NCBI GenBank assembly: GCA_947303085.1
Contig: CAMYXP010000001.1
Span: 62,001-126,000 of the forward strand
Reading direction: 5' to 3'
Source of the DNA: an uncultured Bacteroidales bacterium
GTDB taxonomy: Bacteria; Bacteroidota; Bacteroidia; Bacteroidales; F082
DNA length: 64,000 bases
Shown: piece by piece, positions 1 to 9,374 of the stretch
Layout of the letters: each line of letters starts with the position of its first letter
Position numbering within the stretch: the stretch's first letter is position 1
Program-made: the position numbers and the translations under genes
The notes under the pieces: generated by a model
Seen by the model: only the letters and a program-made list of their open reading frames with translations
The model's database searches: none
What the model was told of the DNA's origin: nothing

Positions 1-1074
1 ATTGGCAAGACCGTCATCAAATCGAACCGTCGCTTCGCCTACGAAGAGGTTCAGGCAATGATCGAGGGTGGGGAAGGAGATTATAAAGATGAAATCTTGA
101 TTCTCAATGATTTAGCAACCAAACTTCGCGAAAAGCGCATGGCTCAAGGCTCAATCAACTTCCATTCCGAGGAGGTGAAATTTGTGCTTGACGAGAAGAT
201 GCACCCCATCGACACTTACGTGAAGGTGCAAAACGAGGCAAACATGCTCATCGAGGACTTCATGCTGCTCGCAAACCGCACCGTGGCTGAATCAATCGGC
301 AAGAAAGACTCGAAGTATCACGGATATACCTTCGTTTATCGTGTGCACGACGAGCCTAACCCCGAAAAGCTGTTCAGTTTCATATCGTTAGTCTCAAAAT
401 TGGGTTATTCGATGAACATCAGCACGCGCGAGAATCTGGTGAAGTCGTACAATGCCTTGTTTGATGCCGTTGAAGGCAAGGGTGAGCGCAATCTCGTTGA
501 GACTGTGGCACTTCGCACGATGGCGAAGGCTCTCTACAGCACCGTTAACATCGGGCATTACGGACTTGCGTTCCCGTTTTACACCCATTTCACCTCGCCA
601 ATCCGTCGTTATCCCGATTTGATGGTTCACCGTCTGATTGAGCGCTATATGATTGAAAATCAGCCGAGTGTGAGTCAGGAGGAATATGAGGTTCTGTGCC
701 AGCACGCCTCCGAAATGGAGCGCAAGGCTGCCGAGATGGAGCGTGAGTCGGTGCGCTACAAACAGGCTGAGTATCTGCAGGATAAGATCGGCAAGGTGTT
801 CGACGGACTCATCTCCGGCATCAGCAAATGGGGCATCTACGTCGAGCTTAAAGACAGCAAATGCGAGGGAATGGTGCGATTCAGCACCCTCGACGACATG
901 TACTACATCGACGAGGAAAACTTTCGCGTAGTCGGACAGGAAACACGTCAAATCTATCGCCTCGGAGACGCTGTAAAAGTACGCATCGAAGCTGTGGATT
1001 TGATTAAAAAGCAAATGGATTTTACTCTGGTATCATCAGCGAGTCGGCGCCGATCCGCTCCATCTCGCGGTTAA
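1..1074 (+). CDS. rnr: Ribonuclease R, C-terminal part (5' end outside window)
   Basis: Frame open from base 1; RNB motif FTSPIRRYPDLMVHRLIERY followed by an S1-like domain (GKVFDGLISGISKWGIYVEL). Confidence 0.93.
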   Translation: MGKTVIKSNRRFAYEEVQAMIEGGEGDYKDEILILNDLATKLREKRMAQGSINFHSEEVKFVLDEKMHPIDTYVKVQNEANMLIEDFMLLANRTVAESIGKKDSKYHGYTFVYRVHDEPNPEKLFSFISLVSKLGYSMNISTRENLVKSYNALFDAVEGKGERNLVETVALRTMAKALYSTVNIGHYGLAFPFYTHFTSPIRRYPDLMVHRLIERYMIENQPSVSQEEYEVLCQHASEMERKAAEMERESVRYKQAEYLQDKIGKVFDGLISGISKWGIYVELKDSKCEGMVRFSTLDDMYYIDEENFRVVGQETRQIYRLGDAVKVRIEAVDLIKKQMDFTLVSSASRRRSAPSRG

Positions 1075-1633
1075 ACTGCCTGCGGGTTCGCGCTAGCTTT
1101 CGCTTGAAACGTGCTGTTTTATTGAACTTCTTGTAAATCAATGATATAGGATTTATCGTCGAGGCCGGAGGGTCTTTTATCGGAGTCTTGTAAATCTGCT
1201 TTTCGTCGCCTATTTTCGAAATTCCCGGCACAAAAAACGGCTTTTTCAACGGAGTCTCGCTGAACGTTTTCAAAAGAGTTCTATAATCGGGCCAAGGATA
1301 AATTTCCACTGAATCGAGAACGACATCTTTTTTCATTAGCTTGATAATCAATTCTTTACCAGACAAATTATCTTTATCTACCGGCACTCTCTGTCTCTCA
1401 AATCCCACGCAGCTAACCCAAAGAGTATCTATTATTTTTGATTTTATCAAAAACCATCCCTCCAGATTTGTGGTCGTTCCGTAAGTTGATAACTCACTGA
1501 TAATGTTTACATTAGGAATGGCTTTTAAACTGTCTTCCGAAAAAATCCTTCCTTTCACCAAAAAATTTTCCTCCTGCGCCCGACCAACCACCGAGCCCAG
1601 AGCCAAAACCAATAGCAGGAGTAATTTTTTCAT
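1022..1633 (-). CDS. Carboxypeptidase-like regulatory domain (CarboxypepD_reg-like) secreted protein
   Basis: Signal peptide, then VKGRIFSEDSLKAIPNVNIISELSTYGTTTNLEGWFLIKS typical of CarbopepD_reg_2; 3' end overlaps rnr convergently. Confidence 0.7.
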   Translation of the reverse strand: MKKLLLLLVLALGSVVGRAQEENFLVKGRIFSEDSLKAIPNVNIISELSTYGTTTNLEGWFLIKSKIIDTLWVSCVGFERQRVPVDKDNLSGKELIIKLMKKDVVLDSVEIYPWPDYRTLLKTFSETPLKKPFFVPGISKIGDEKQIYKTPIKDPPASTINPISLIYKKFNKTARFKRKLARTRRQFNREMERIGADSLMIPE

Positions 1634-1637
1634 AAAG

Positions 1638-1676
1638 AAATAACGATGTAACTATTGAAATATTACATCGTTATTT
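1638..1676. terminator. Hairpin (14-bp perfect stem, 11-nt loop)
   Basis: AAATAACGATGTAA / TTACATCGTTATTT inverted repeat read directly. Confidence 0.5.
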
Positions 1677-1736
1677 AATTATCGTCATTCTGAGCGCCGT
1701 TAGGCGAGAGGAACTACATCTGCTAATGGCTAACGG

Positions 1737-3107
1737 CTAAAGAACCGTAACCTTCTTAATATCAACTCCATTAATGGTTTCCACTTTTATGAAATAAACT
1801 CCAGTTTCTTGATTTCTGAAATCATATTCAAAAGTATCACCATTGACTGCATTTTCAAAGATAATTTGTCCAAGGCTATTGTAAACGCTGATATTTCTGA
1901 TGCCTTCAGCCTCAATTTTCACTGCACCTTTAGTTGGATTTGGATAAACAGCCGAAATCACATTTTCAACTTCTGAAACCGCTTGTGGCTCAGCTTCAAT
2001 GAATTCATAGAAACCATTCAAGCCAATCGGGTCGTACCAATTTGAGTTTTGATAAGCCTCGGCGCATCCGTAAGGAACTGTAAGTGTTTGAGTACCAAAT
2101 TGTTCGAATACAACGCAATTCCATCCCGGTTCGTTGCCAAGCTCAGGTGGGTTTTTCGCCAAAGAAACAGCCTTTGTGAAATTAGAGCATTGTCTGAACG
2201 CATAGTCGCCGATAAACTCAACCGACTCGCCTATTGTCAGCGTGCCATCAAAACCTGAGCACTGGAAAAATGCACCGGCACCGATGGTTTTCACTGAGTT
2301 CGGGATTGTCAGATCGCCAGTCAGATGGAAGCAGAACGAGAAAGCGCCCGCTCCGATTGATGTTATCGAATTCGGAATATTGATCGATGTCAGACCATCA
2401 AGACCGCAAAAAGCATTTTCGCCAATCGCTGTGACGGAGGTAGGAATCACAGTGTTTACACATCCCAACACCAGCTCGTTTGTGCTTGTACGGACGATGG
2501 CGTTGCAGTTGTCTCTTGAGTCGAAAACCGGGTTCGCCGCATCGACAGTAATGCCGCCGAATGTGCAATATCTGAAAGCGTCGATGCCAATTGTTGTCAC
2601 GTTGCTCGGGATGTTAAGCACGCCGTGCAGACCTGCGCAATCATCAAAAGCATATTCGCCGATGGTTGTTACAGAGTTTCCAATCACCAAATCGCCGTCA
2701 AAACTGTAGCAGGTGAAGAATGCGCTTGCACCGATGGCGGTCACTGAATTAGGGATAATCAAATCGCCGGTAAAACCAGAGCAATACGCGAAAGCACCAT
2801 CCTCGATTGTGGTCACGGAATTCGGAATTGTCAGACTTGTCAGGTAAAAATAATACAAAAATGCGCTGTTGCCGATGGTTGTCACGGTATAGTCAGTGCC
2901 TTCGTAATTGACAGATTCAGGGATGTTCAATGCTCCGGTCGCGTCGTAGCCGTTGACATGTCCAGTAAGTGTCACCGAAGTGCCGTCAGGATTAACCTGA
3001 TAATTCAAATCGTCAACAGTGAAAGTCGTTTGTGCCATTCCAGCAAAACCAAACATCACGAGAAGGACTGCTAAGCAAGCCCTTTTTAAAAATAAAGAAT
3101 TTTTCAT
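1737..3107 (-). CDS. BspA-like leucine-rich repeat (LRR_5) surface protein with T9SS C-terminal sorting domain
   Basis: Repeated IPNSVTTIGxxAFxxC units; C-terminal YPNPTKGAVKIEAEG...GVYFIKVETINGVDIKKVTVL; signal peptide. Confidence 0.9.
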   Translation of the reverse strand: MKNSLFLKRACLAVLLVMFGFAGMAQTTFTVDDLNYQVNPDGTSVTLTGHVNGYDATGALNIPESVNYEGTDYTVTTIGNSAFLYYFYLTSLTIPNSVTTIEDGAFAYCSGFTGDLIIPNSVTAIGASAFFTCYSFDGDLVIGNSVTTIGEYAFDDCAGLHGVLNIPSNVTTIGIDAFRYCTFGGITVDAANPVFDSRDNCNAIVRTSTNELVLGCVNTVIPTSVTAIGENAFCGLDGLTSINIPNSITSIGAGAFSFCFHLTGDLTIPNSVKTIGAGAFFQCSGFDGTLTIGESVEFIGDYAFRQCSNFTKAVSLAKNPPELGNEPGWNCVVFEQFGTQTLTVPYGCAEAYQNSNWYDPIGLNGFYEFIEAEPQAVSEVENVISAVYPNPTKGAVKIEAEGIRNISVYNSLGQIIFENAVNGDTFEYDFRNQETGVYFIKVETINGVDIKKVTVL

Positions 3108-3156
3108 TTTATAAATTAAGTTTAAATAAGTTTTTCGGCCGCAAAAATAATAAAAA

Positions 3157-3258
3157 GTCTTTAGTCGTTAGACATTAGTTGTTAGATTTTTTGCCAACTA
3201 ACAACTAACGACTAAAAACTAAAGACTAAAGACTAATGGCTAATAGCTAATGGCTATT
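3157..3258. repeat. Degenerate period-7 array with inverted left arm (long hairpin)
   Basis: ACTAACA ACTAACG ACTAAAA ACTAAAG ACTAAAG ACTAATG GCTAATA GCTAATG from 3197; left arm GTCTTTAGTCGTTAGACATTAGTTGTTAG is its approximate reverse complement. Confidence 0.9.
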
Positions 3259-4258
3259 CCGCTAATTTGTTGTTGCTTCCCAGCACGTTCACAATCTTGT
3301 GCATATACAACTCCTTCATATGATCGCGAGCCGGTCCGAGGTACTTGCGAGGGTCGAACTCTGCCGGTTTCTCGGCGAAAGCCTTGCGCACTGCCGCTGT
3401 CATGGCGAGACGGCTGTCTGAATCGATGTTGATCTTGCACACTGCCGACTTTGCTGCCTTGCGGAGCTGTTCCTCAGGGATGCCCACTGCTGCTTTCAAT
3501 GCGCCACCGTATTTGTTGATGGTATCGACATCGTCTTGTGGCACTGATGATGAGCCGTGAAGCACGATTGGGAAGCCCGGGAGCTTCTTCTCGATGGCCT
3601 CGAGCACGTCGAATGCGAGCGGTGGAGGCACTAAGCGGCCTGTCTTAGGATCGACGGTGCACTGCTCAGGAGTGAATTTGTAAGCTCCGTGTGATGTTCC
3701 GATAGAAATTGCCAAAGAATCGACGCCTGTCTTGGTCACGAAGTCGATAACTTCTTCAGGTTTTGTGTAGTGGCTCTCTTCTGCTGCCACCTCGTCTTCA
3801 ACGCCTGCCAACACGCCGAGTTCGCCTTCGACGGTGACATCGTATTTGTGAGCGAAATCAACTACTTTGCGTGTCAATGCCACGTTTTCGTCGTATGGAA
3901 GTGCCGAGCCGTCGATCATCACCGATGAGAAGCCCATCTCGATGCAGTTCTTGCAGAGCTCGAACGAATCGCCGTGGTCGAGGTGCAAAACGATTTCAGG
4001 ATGCTCGCAACCGAGTTCCTTTGCGTATGCCACAGCGCCTTCTGCCATGTAACGGAGAAGAGTCTGGTTGGCATACTGGCGAGCGCCCTTCGAAATCTGA
4101 AGAATCACTGGCGATTTCGTCTCCACTGCCGCCATGATGATGGCCTGCAGCTGTTCCATATTGTTAAAATTGAATGCCGGGATGGCATAGCCGCCGTCCA
4201 CAGCCTTTGCGAACATTTCACGGGTGTTCACCAGCCCTAAATCTTTGTAGTTAACCAT
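3254..4258 (-). CDS. fba: Class II fructose-1,6-bisphosphate aldolase
   Basis: FNFNNMEQLQAI, LHLDHGDSFELCKNCIEMGFSSVMIDGSALPYDENV, GTSHGAYKF, VLHGSSSVPQ. Confidence 0.95.
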   Translation of the reverse strand: MVNYKDLGLVNTREMFAKAVDGGYAIPAFNFNNMEQLQAIIMAAVETKSPVILQISKGARQYANQTLLRYMAEGAVAYAKELGCEHPEIVLHLDHGDSFELCKNCIEMGFSSVMIDGSALPYDENVALTRKVVDFAHKYDVTVEGELGVLAGVEDEVAAEESHYTKPEEVIDFVTKTGVDSLAISIGTSHGAYKFTPEQCTVDPKTGRLVPPPLAFDVLEAIEKKLPGFPIVLHGSSSVPQDDVDTINKYGGALKAAVGIPEEQLRKAAKSAVCKINIDSDSRLAMTAAVRKAFAEKPAEFDPRKYLGPARDHMKELYMHKIVNVLGSNNKLAE

Positions 4259-4307
4259 ATCATGAAGTTTTAATAATTTTCTATCTGCAAAATTACATAT
4301 TATTTCT

Positions 4308-4315
4308 TATCTTTG
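4308..4315 (+). promoter_or_regulatory. Bacteroidetes-type -7 element TATCTTTG upstream of the YfcC-like gene
   Basis: TATCTTTG 14 bp upstream of ATG 4329; matches TAnnTTTG consensus. Confidence 0.6.
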
Positions 4316-4328
4316 CAAAAAATATTTT

Positions 4329-5915
4329 ATGGCTCAACGAAAAGTACCGCATACTTATGTCATCGTTTTCTGCATAATAGTGGTCGCCGCCATCATGACC
4401 TGGTTCATCAAGCCGGGAATGTACGTCGACGGACAGTTTTATTATGAAAACGAGTTACCTGCTGAATATCAGGAGGTTTTCCATCCTGAAGCTCAGACGT
4501 GGCAGGTGTTTTCGGCGCTTTTCAACGGCTTCGTGCAGCAGTCGAAAATCATCATCTTCATCCTGATGATTGGCGGCGCGTTCTGGATTATGAACAAAAG
4601 CCGCGCCATAGACATGGGAATCTTTTCCTTTCTGAAATTCACGCAACAACTTGAAAATCATAAGTTTATACGGTTTTTAGGCATAGATAACATCATCATC
4701 GTGCTAATAATGCTGCTGTTTAGCCTCTTCGGAGCGGTCTTCGGCATGAGCGAGGAGTGTATCGCCTTTGTGATTATCGTCATACCGCTCGCAATATCAA
4801 TGGGTTACGATAGCATCGTTGGCCTCTGCATGGTGTATGTGGCGGCGCATATCGGCTTCGCCGGAGCTATTCTGAACCCGTTTACAATCGGTATCGCGCA
4901 AGGAATCGCAGGCGTGCCGCTGTTTTCGGGCATCGGCTACCGTATCTTCTGTTGGGTGATTATCAACATCTTTGGTATCGCTTTTGTGCTGCATTATGCC
5001 CACAAAGTGAAGAAAAATCCGAAGTCGTCAATCATGTACGACGATGACGCTTACTGGCGGCAGCACACCGAGGCGCAAGGGCAGGAGTTTGAGCATTATG
5101 TGCCGAAATCGGCGTGGTTTGTGTACGCTTTCCTGCTTGTCGCGATGGTGATTTTCTCATATCTGAATCCTCAAACGACGCTGACGATAGGCTCGAGAGC
5201 CTTCACCATGCCAATCATCCCGATTTTGACAGGCTTTTTCGCTGTTTTGGGAGCGTTTTCGTTAAGAAAGACAGTGCATAACTTCATCTTGCTGCTTCTG
5301 CTTTACACCATAGTTTATTTGATAATCGGCGTGATGGGCTATGGCTGGTATGTGATGGAGATTGCGTCGCTGTTCCTCGCCATGGGCATCTGCAGCGGCT
5401 TGGCTATCGGCAAGAACGCCAGCGACATAGCACGACTTTTCATCGAGGGAATGAGCGATATCTTGTCGGCTGCGGTGGTCGTCGGTCTGGCTGGCGGCAT
5501 CGTGATAATCTTGCAAGACGGCGGCATCATCGACACTATTTTGTACGGCTTGTCGAAATCGATGTCCGACTTCGGCAAGGTGGCGTCGGTGGAGATAATG
5601 TATGGCATTCAGACGCTTATAAACATCATCATACCGTCGGGCTCGGCGAAGGCGGCGATAACGATGCCTATAATGGCGCCGTTCAGCGACCTCATCGGGG
5701 TGTGCCGTCAAGCCACAGTAATGGCGTTCCAGTTCGGCGACGGCTTCACCAACATGATAACGCCAACGTCAGGAGTCCTCATAGGAGCCCTCGGCGTGGC
5801 GAAAATCCCATACCAGAAATGGTTCAAATGGGTGTGGAAATTCATTCTGATGATGATTGTTTTAGGAGGGATATTGCTGATTCCAACGGTTTTAATGAAT
5901 TTAGAAGGATTTTGA
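4329..5915 (+). CDS. YfcC family / C4-dicarboxylate anaerobic carrier-like membrane transporter
   Basis: Polytopic membrane protein; GMSEECIAFVIIVIPLAISMGYDSIVGL and IIPSGSAKAAITMPIMAPFSDLIGVCRQATVMAFQFGDGFTNMITPTSG motifs. Confidence 0.85.
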   Translation: MAQRKVPHTYVIVFCIIVVAAIMTWFIKPGMYVDGQFYYENELPAEYQEVFHPEAQTWQVFSALFNGFVQQSKIIIFILMIGGAFWIMNKSRAIDMGIFSFLKFTQQLENHKFIRFLGIDNIIIVLIMLLFSLFGAVFGMSEECIAFVIIVIPLAISMGYDSIVGLCMVYVAAHIGFAGAILNPFTIGIAQGIAGVPLFSGIGYRIFCWVIINIFGIAFVLHYAHKVKKNPKSSIMYDDDAYWRQHTEAQGQEFEHYVPKSAWFVYAFLLVAMVIFSYLNPQTTLTIGSRAFTMPIIPILTGFFAVLGAFSLRKTVHNFILLLLLYTIVYLIIGVMGYGWYVMEIASLFLAMGICSGLAIGKNASDIARLFIEGMSDILSAAVVVGLAGGIVIILQDGGIIDTILYGLSKSMSDFGKVASVEIMYGIQTLINIIIPSGSAKAAITMPIMAPFSDLIGVCRQATVMAFQFGDGFTNMITPTSGVLIGALGVAKIPYQKWFKWVWKFILMMIVLGGILLIPTVLMNLEGF

Positions 5916-7675
5916 TGGGCACGTTGTTAAAAATTGAGAATCTGCATGTTTCTTTCCTTCGCGACGGCGAATGGAACGAATCAGTGCATGGTGTCAGTTT
6001 TGAGGTGCCGAAAGGCAAAACCCTTGGAATCGTTGGCGAGTCGGGTTCCGGAAAGTCGGTGAGCAACCTCGCGGTGATGCGCCTTTTGAACGAGAAACAA
6101 GCGAGAATCACAGCCGATGAAATCACCCTCGATGGGAAAGATATTCTGAATATTAACGAAAATCAGATGCACGACATTCGCGGCAAGCGCATCGCCATGA
6201 TATTCCAGGAGCCGATGACATCTCTAAACCCCGTGTTCCAGTGCGGTTTTCAGGTGACAGAGGCGATTCTTGCTCACGAAGACGTTACCGAAGAAGAGGC
6301 AAAGGCCCGCACCATATCCCTGTTCAAAAAAGTGATGCTGCCACGCCCTGAGTCCATCTATAAGAGCTACCCTCACGAGCTCTCTGGCGGCCAAAAACAG
6401 CGCGTGATGATTGCCATGGCACTGGCCTGCAACCCGGAATTGCTCATCGCAGATGAACCTACCACAGCGCTCGATGTTACCGTTCAAAAAGAGATTCTGA
6501 AATTGTTGAAGCATCTTCAAAAGGGCGCATCCGAGTGCTCAGAGGCATCTGAGTGCTCCGAGAACTCTGATAATGCCCCGTGCTCAATGTCAATGATCTT
6601 CATCTCGCACGATCTTGGCGTCGTCTCCGAAGTCTCTGATTACATCCTCGTTATGCACAACGGCCGCGTTGTCGAGTTCGGCGAATCCTCTAAAGTCCTT
6701 AATGCCCCTAATGACCCCTACACCAAGGGTTTATTAGCTTGCCGCCCTCCCATGGACTTCCGTCTAAAGCGCCTCCCAATAGTGAAAGAGTTCCTCGACG
6801 GCACCTGGAGCGACACTGCCGATTTTAAGCAGCAACTCATTGTCACTCAACAAGAAAGAGAATATCATCTAAAAGAAATATACAGCCACGAGCCTATCCT
6901 TAAGGTTGAGCATCTTAAGACATGGTTTCCGCTCAAAAAAGGCGTGTTCAACCGTGTCTATGACCACGTGAAAGCTGTCGATGACGTGAGCTTGGATGTT
7001 TATCCTGGCGAGACGCTCGGCCTGGTGGGCGAGTCGGGATGCGGAAAGACGACCCTCGGGCGCTCGATTTTACGTCTGGTAGAGCCTTCCGATGGCAAGA
7101 TTATCTTTGAAGGCAAAGATGTTATGTCGCTGAAGGGCAACGACTTGCGTGAATATCGCAAACATGCGCAGATAGTGTTCCAAGATCCTTATTCGTCGCT
7201 GAATCCGAGGATTCGCATCGGCGACGCGATAGCGGAGCCGATGTTGGTGCATGGTCTTGAACCTGACGCTAAGAAACGCCGCGACAAGGTGTGCGAGCTG
7301 CTCACCGAGGTCGGACTTCAACCCGAACATTATCAGCGTTATCCGCATGAGTTTTCTGGAGGTCAACGACAGCGTATCTGCATTGCGAGGGCACTGGCGG
7401 TGCACCCGAAACTTATCATCTGCGATGAGTCGGTGTCGGCTCTCGATGTCTCAGTTCAGGCACAGGTTTTAAATCTGTTGAACCGACTCAAAAAAGACTT
7501 CGGATTCACCTATATCTTCATCTCTCACGACCTTAGCGTCGTTCGCTTCATGTCCGACCGCATCCTCGTGATGTACAACGGAAAGCCAGTGGAATTAGGC
7601 GATGCCGACGAGATTTTTAACAACCCTAAAAACGAATATACAAAGAAGTTAATAAACGCAATTCCCAAAATATGA
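5915..7675 (+). CDS. Dipeptide/oligopeptide ABC transporter ATP-binding protein, two fused ATPase domains (DppD-DppF type)
   Basis: Two Walker A ([16 protein letters not shown]) and two signature motifs ([16 protein letters not shown]). ATG at 5915 overlaps the upstream stop (TGATG); the track start at 5702 is an upstream extension. Confidence 0.92.
   Translation: MGTLLKIENLHVSFLRDGEWNESVHGVSFEVPKGKTLGIVGESGSGKSVSNLAVMRLLNEKQARITADEITLDGKDILNINENQMHDIRGKRIAMIFQEPMTSLNPVFQCGFQVTEAILAHEDVTEEEAKARTISLFKKVMLPRPESIYKSYPHELSGGQKQRVMIAMALACNPELLIADEPTTALDVTVQKEILKLLKHLQKGASECSEASECSENSDNAPCSMSMIFISHDLGVVSEVSDYILVMHNGRVVEFGESSKVLNAPNDPYTKGLLACRPPMDFRLKRLPIVKEFLDGTWSDTADFKQQLIVTQQEREYHLKEIYSHEPILKVEHLKTWFPLKKGVFNRVYDHVKAVDDVSLDVYPGETLGLVGESGCGKTTLGRSILRLVEPSDGKIIFEGKDVMSLKGNDLREYRKHAQIVFQDPYSSLNPRIRIGDAIAEPMLVHGLEPDAKKRRDKVCELLTEVGLQPEHYQRYPHEFSGGQRQRICIARALAVHPKLIICDESVSALDVSVQAQVLNLLNRLKKDFGFTYIFISHDLSVVRFMSDRILVMYNGKPVELGDADEIFNNPKNEYTKKLINAIPKI
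6527..6580 (+). repeat. 18-bp tandem repeat (2 good units plus a degenerate third) inside the ABC ATPase gene
   Basis: GCATCCGAGTGCTCAGAG / GCATCTGAGTGCTCCGAG / AACTCTGATAATGCCCCG; encodes [18 protein letters not shown]. Confidence 0.85.
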
Positions 7676-8880
7676 AAACAATAAAAGAAATCTACCGCAT
7701 CGGTCACGGCCCTTCATCCTCTCACACAATGGCTCCTCGCTTCGCTGCTGAGCAGTTCCTCGAGCGTCATCCTGATGCCGCTGCCTTTGAAGTCACACTT
7801 TACGGAAGCCTCGCCGCCACTGGCAAAGGTCACTTCACCGACGTCGCCATCCTCGAAGTGCTTAAGCCTCACGCCAAAGTAAACATCGTGTGGCAGCCGA
7901 AAATATTTTTGCCATATCATCCTAATGGCATGACATTCAAGGCTTTTGATGCAAATGGCAGAGTCCTTGAAGAATGGACTGTTTACAGCGTTGGCGGCGG
8001 TGCTCTCGAAGAGGAAGGGAAGCCTTCTATCATTCCCGACATCTATCCGCTGACGAAGATGACCGACATCATGAAATGGTGCGAGGAATCGGGAAAGACT
8101 TATTGGGAATACGTGCTTGAGACTGAAAACGACGATAATTTGATTCCGCATATCAAAGATGTTTGGAGCACCATGAAAGAGGCCGTTGAGCGTGGTCTCC
8201 GCACCGAAGGCCGCTTGCCTGGACCACTGAATCTGCCAAGAAAAGCTGCACAATACAACATCAAGGCAATGGGATACCAGCACACTTTAAGAAGCCGCGG
8301 CTTGGTGTTTTCTTACGCCCTCGCAGTAGCTGAAGAAAACGCCTCGGGCGGACTCATCGTCACCGCGCCTACTTGTGGCTCTTGCGGTGTGCTGCCTGCC
8401 GTGTTGTATCACCTTTATAAAAGCTATAATTTTGACGAGGTGCGCATCTATCGTGCCTTGATAACCGCCGGGCTTATTGGCGATATCGTGAAAACCAACG
8501 CTTCGATCTCAGGTGCCGAAGTCGGTTGCCAGGGCGAGGTAGGAGTGGCCTGTGCCATGGCGGCCGGTGCCGCTTGCCAACTATTTGGTGGCAGCGTCGC
8601 TCAAATCGAATACGCCTGCGAGATGGCTCTCGAGCATCACCTCGGCATGACCTGCGATCCGGTCTGTGGTCTGGTCCAGATACCTTGCATCGAGCGTAAC
8701 GCCTTCGCCGCCGCCCGCGCCCTCGACGCCAACATATACTCAACCTTCACTGATGGCCGTCACCGTGTCTCATTCGATAAAGTGGTCACTACCATGAACA
8801 AAACCGGTCGCGACCTGCCATTTTTATACAGAGAAACCTCCGAAGGAGGTCTCGCTGAAGACTACAGACAAATGGAATAA
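7672..8880 (+). CDS. sdaA: L-serine ammonia-lyase (single-chain L-serine dehydratase)
   Basis: GPSSSHTMAPRFAA N-terminus; TAPTCGSCGVLPAVL; GAEVGCQGEVGVACAMAAGA; MTCDPVCGLVQIPCIERNA. Confidence 0.95.
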   Translation: MKTIKEIYRIGHGPSSSHTMAPRFAAEQFLERHPDAAAFEVTLYGSLAATGKGHFTDVAILEVLKPHAKVNIVWQPKIFLPYHPNGMTFKAFDANGRVLEEWTVYSVGGGALEEEGKPSIIPDIYPLTKMTDIMKWCEESGKTYWEYVLETENDDNLIPHIKDVWSTMKEAVERGLRTEGRLPGPLNLPRKAAQYNIKAMGYQHTLRSRGLVFSYALAVAEENASGGLIVTAPTCGSCGVLPAVLYHLYKSYNFDEVRIYRALITAGLIGDIVKTNASISGAEVGCQGEVGVACAMAAGAACQLFGGSVAQIEYACEMALEHHLGMTCDPVCGLVQIPCIERNAFAAARALDANIYSTFTDGRHRVSFDKVVTTMNKTGRDLPFLYRETSEGGLAEDYRQME

Positions 8881-8888
8881 CCCTTTTC

Positions 8889-8930
8889 GTCATTTCGACC
8901 GGAGCCGATAGGCGGAGCGGAGAAATCCTC
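8889..8930 (+). repeat. REP-like repeat, copy B
   Basis: GTCATTTCGACCGGAGCCGATAGGCGGAGCGGAGAAATCCTC. Confidence 0.75.
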
Positions 8931-8956
8931 TGCCAAGGAAGGCGCGAAGCATGATC

Positions 8957-8994
8957 GTCATTTCGAGCGAAGTCGAGAAATCCTCTGCCAAGGT
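8957..8994 (+). repeat. REP-like repeat, copy C (left flank of GIY-YIG ORF)
   Basis: GTCATTTCGAGCGAAGTCGAGAAATCCTCTGCCAAGG; same TCCTCTGCCAAGG tail as copy B. Confidence 0.8.
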
Positions 8995-9001
8995 AGGAAA
9001 A

Positions 9002-9331
9002 ATGAATGAAAGTTATATATACATAATGACCAATTATTACAGAACAACTCTGTATATAGGAGTGACATCTGATCTGATAAGAAGAGTCTATGAACATAAA
9101 AATCATTTGATTCCAAATTCTTTTTCAGATAAATATCATTGTGAGTTATGTGTATATTATGAGAAATATAATGACATTAATCAGGCAATAAACAGAGAAA
9201 CACAATTAAAAACTTGGAGTAGAAAGAAAAAAGACAACTTGATTAATTCAAAAAATCCTGATTGGAAAGAATTAGTTAATAATAATGAAATAATGAATAT
9301 TGATGAGTTAAAAATGGACAATGTTGGTTGA
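9002..9331 (+). CDS. GIY-YIG domain endonuclease (UvrC N-terminal domain-like, single domain)
   Basis: MNESYIYIMTNYYRTTLYIGVTSDLIRRVYEHK is a canonical GIY-YIG motif; AT-rich relative to neighbours; ATG at 9002 in frame with track ORF 8951. Confidence 0.9.
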   Translation: MNESYIYIMTNYYRTTLYIGVTSDLIRRVYEHKNHLIPNSFSDKYHCELCVYYEKYNDINQAINRETQLKTWSRKKKDNLINSKNPDWKELVNNNEIMNIDELKMDNVG

Positions 9332-9368
9332 GGATTTCTCGACTCCACTCCGTTCCGCTCGAAATGAC
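9330..9368 (-). repeat. REP-like repeat, copy D (right flank of GIY-YIG ORF, inverted)
   Basis: GAGGATTTCTCGACTCCACTCCGTTCCGCTCGAAATGAC, inverted relative to copy C; overlaps the ORF stop. Confidence 0.8.
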
Positions 9369-9374
9369 GCTGAC

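Noticed and set aside
394-1014. 206-aa antisense ORF
   Set aside because: Opposite RNase R; composition typical of shadow ORFs.
3157-3258. CRISPR array
   Set aside because: Units are 7 bp, degenerate, without spacers or cas genes.
5702-5914. Upstream extension of the ABC ATPase ORF
   Set aside because: Out-of-frame overlap with the YfcC-like gene; the real start is the TGATG-coupled ATG at 5915.
8889-9368. Insertion sequence
   Set aside because: No transposase, no clear target-site duplication; the flanks are interspersed repeats rather than IS termini.
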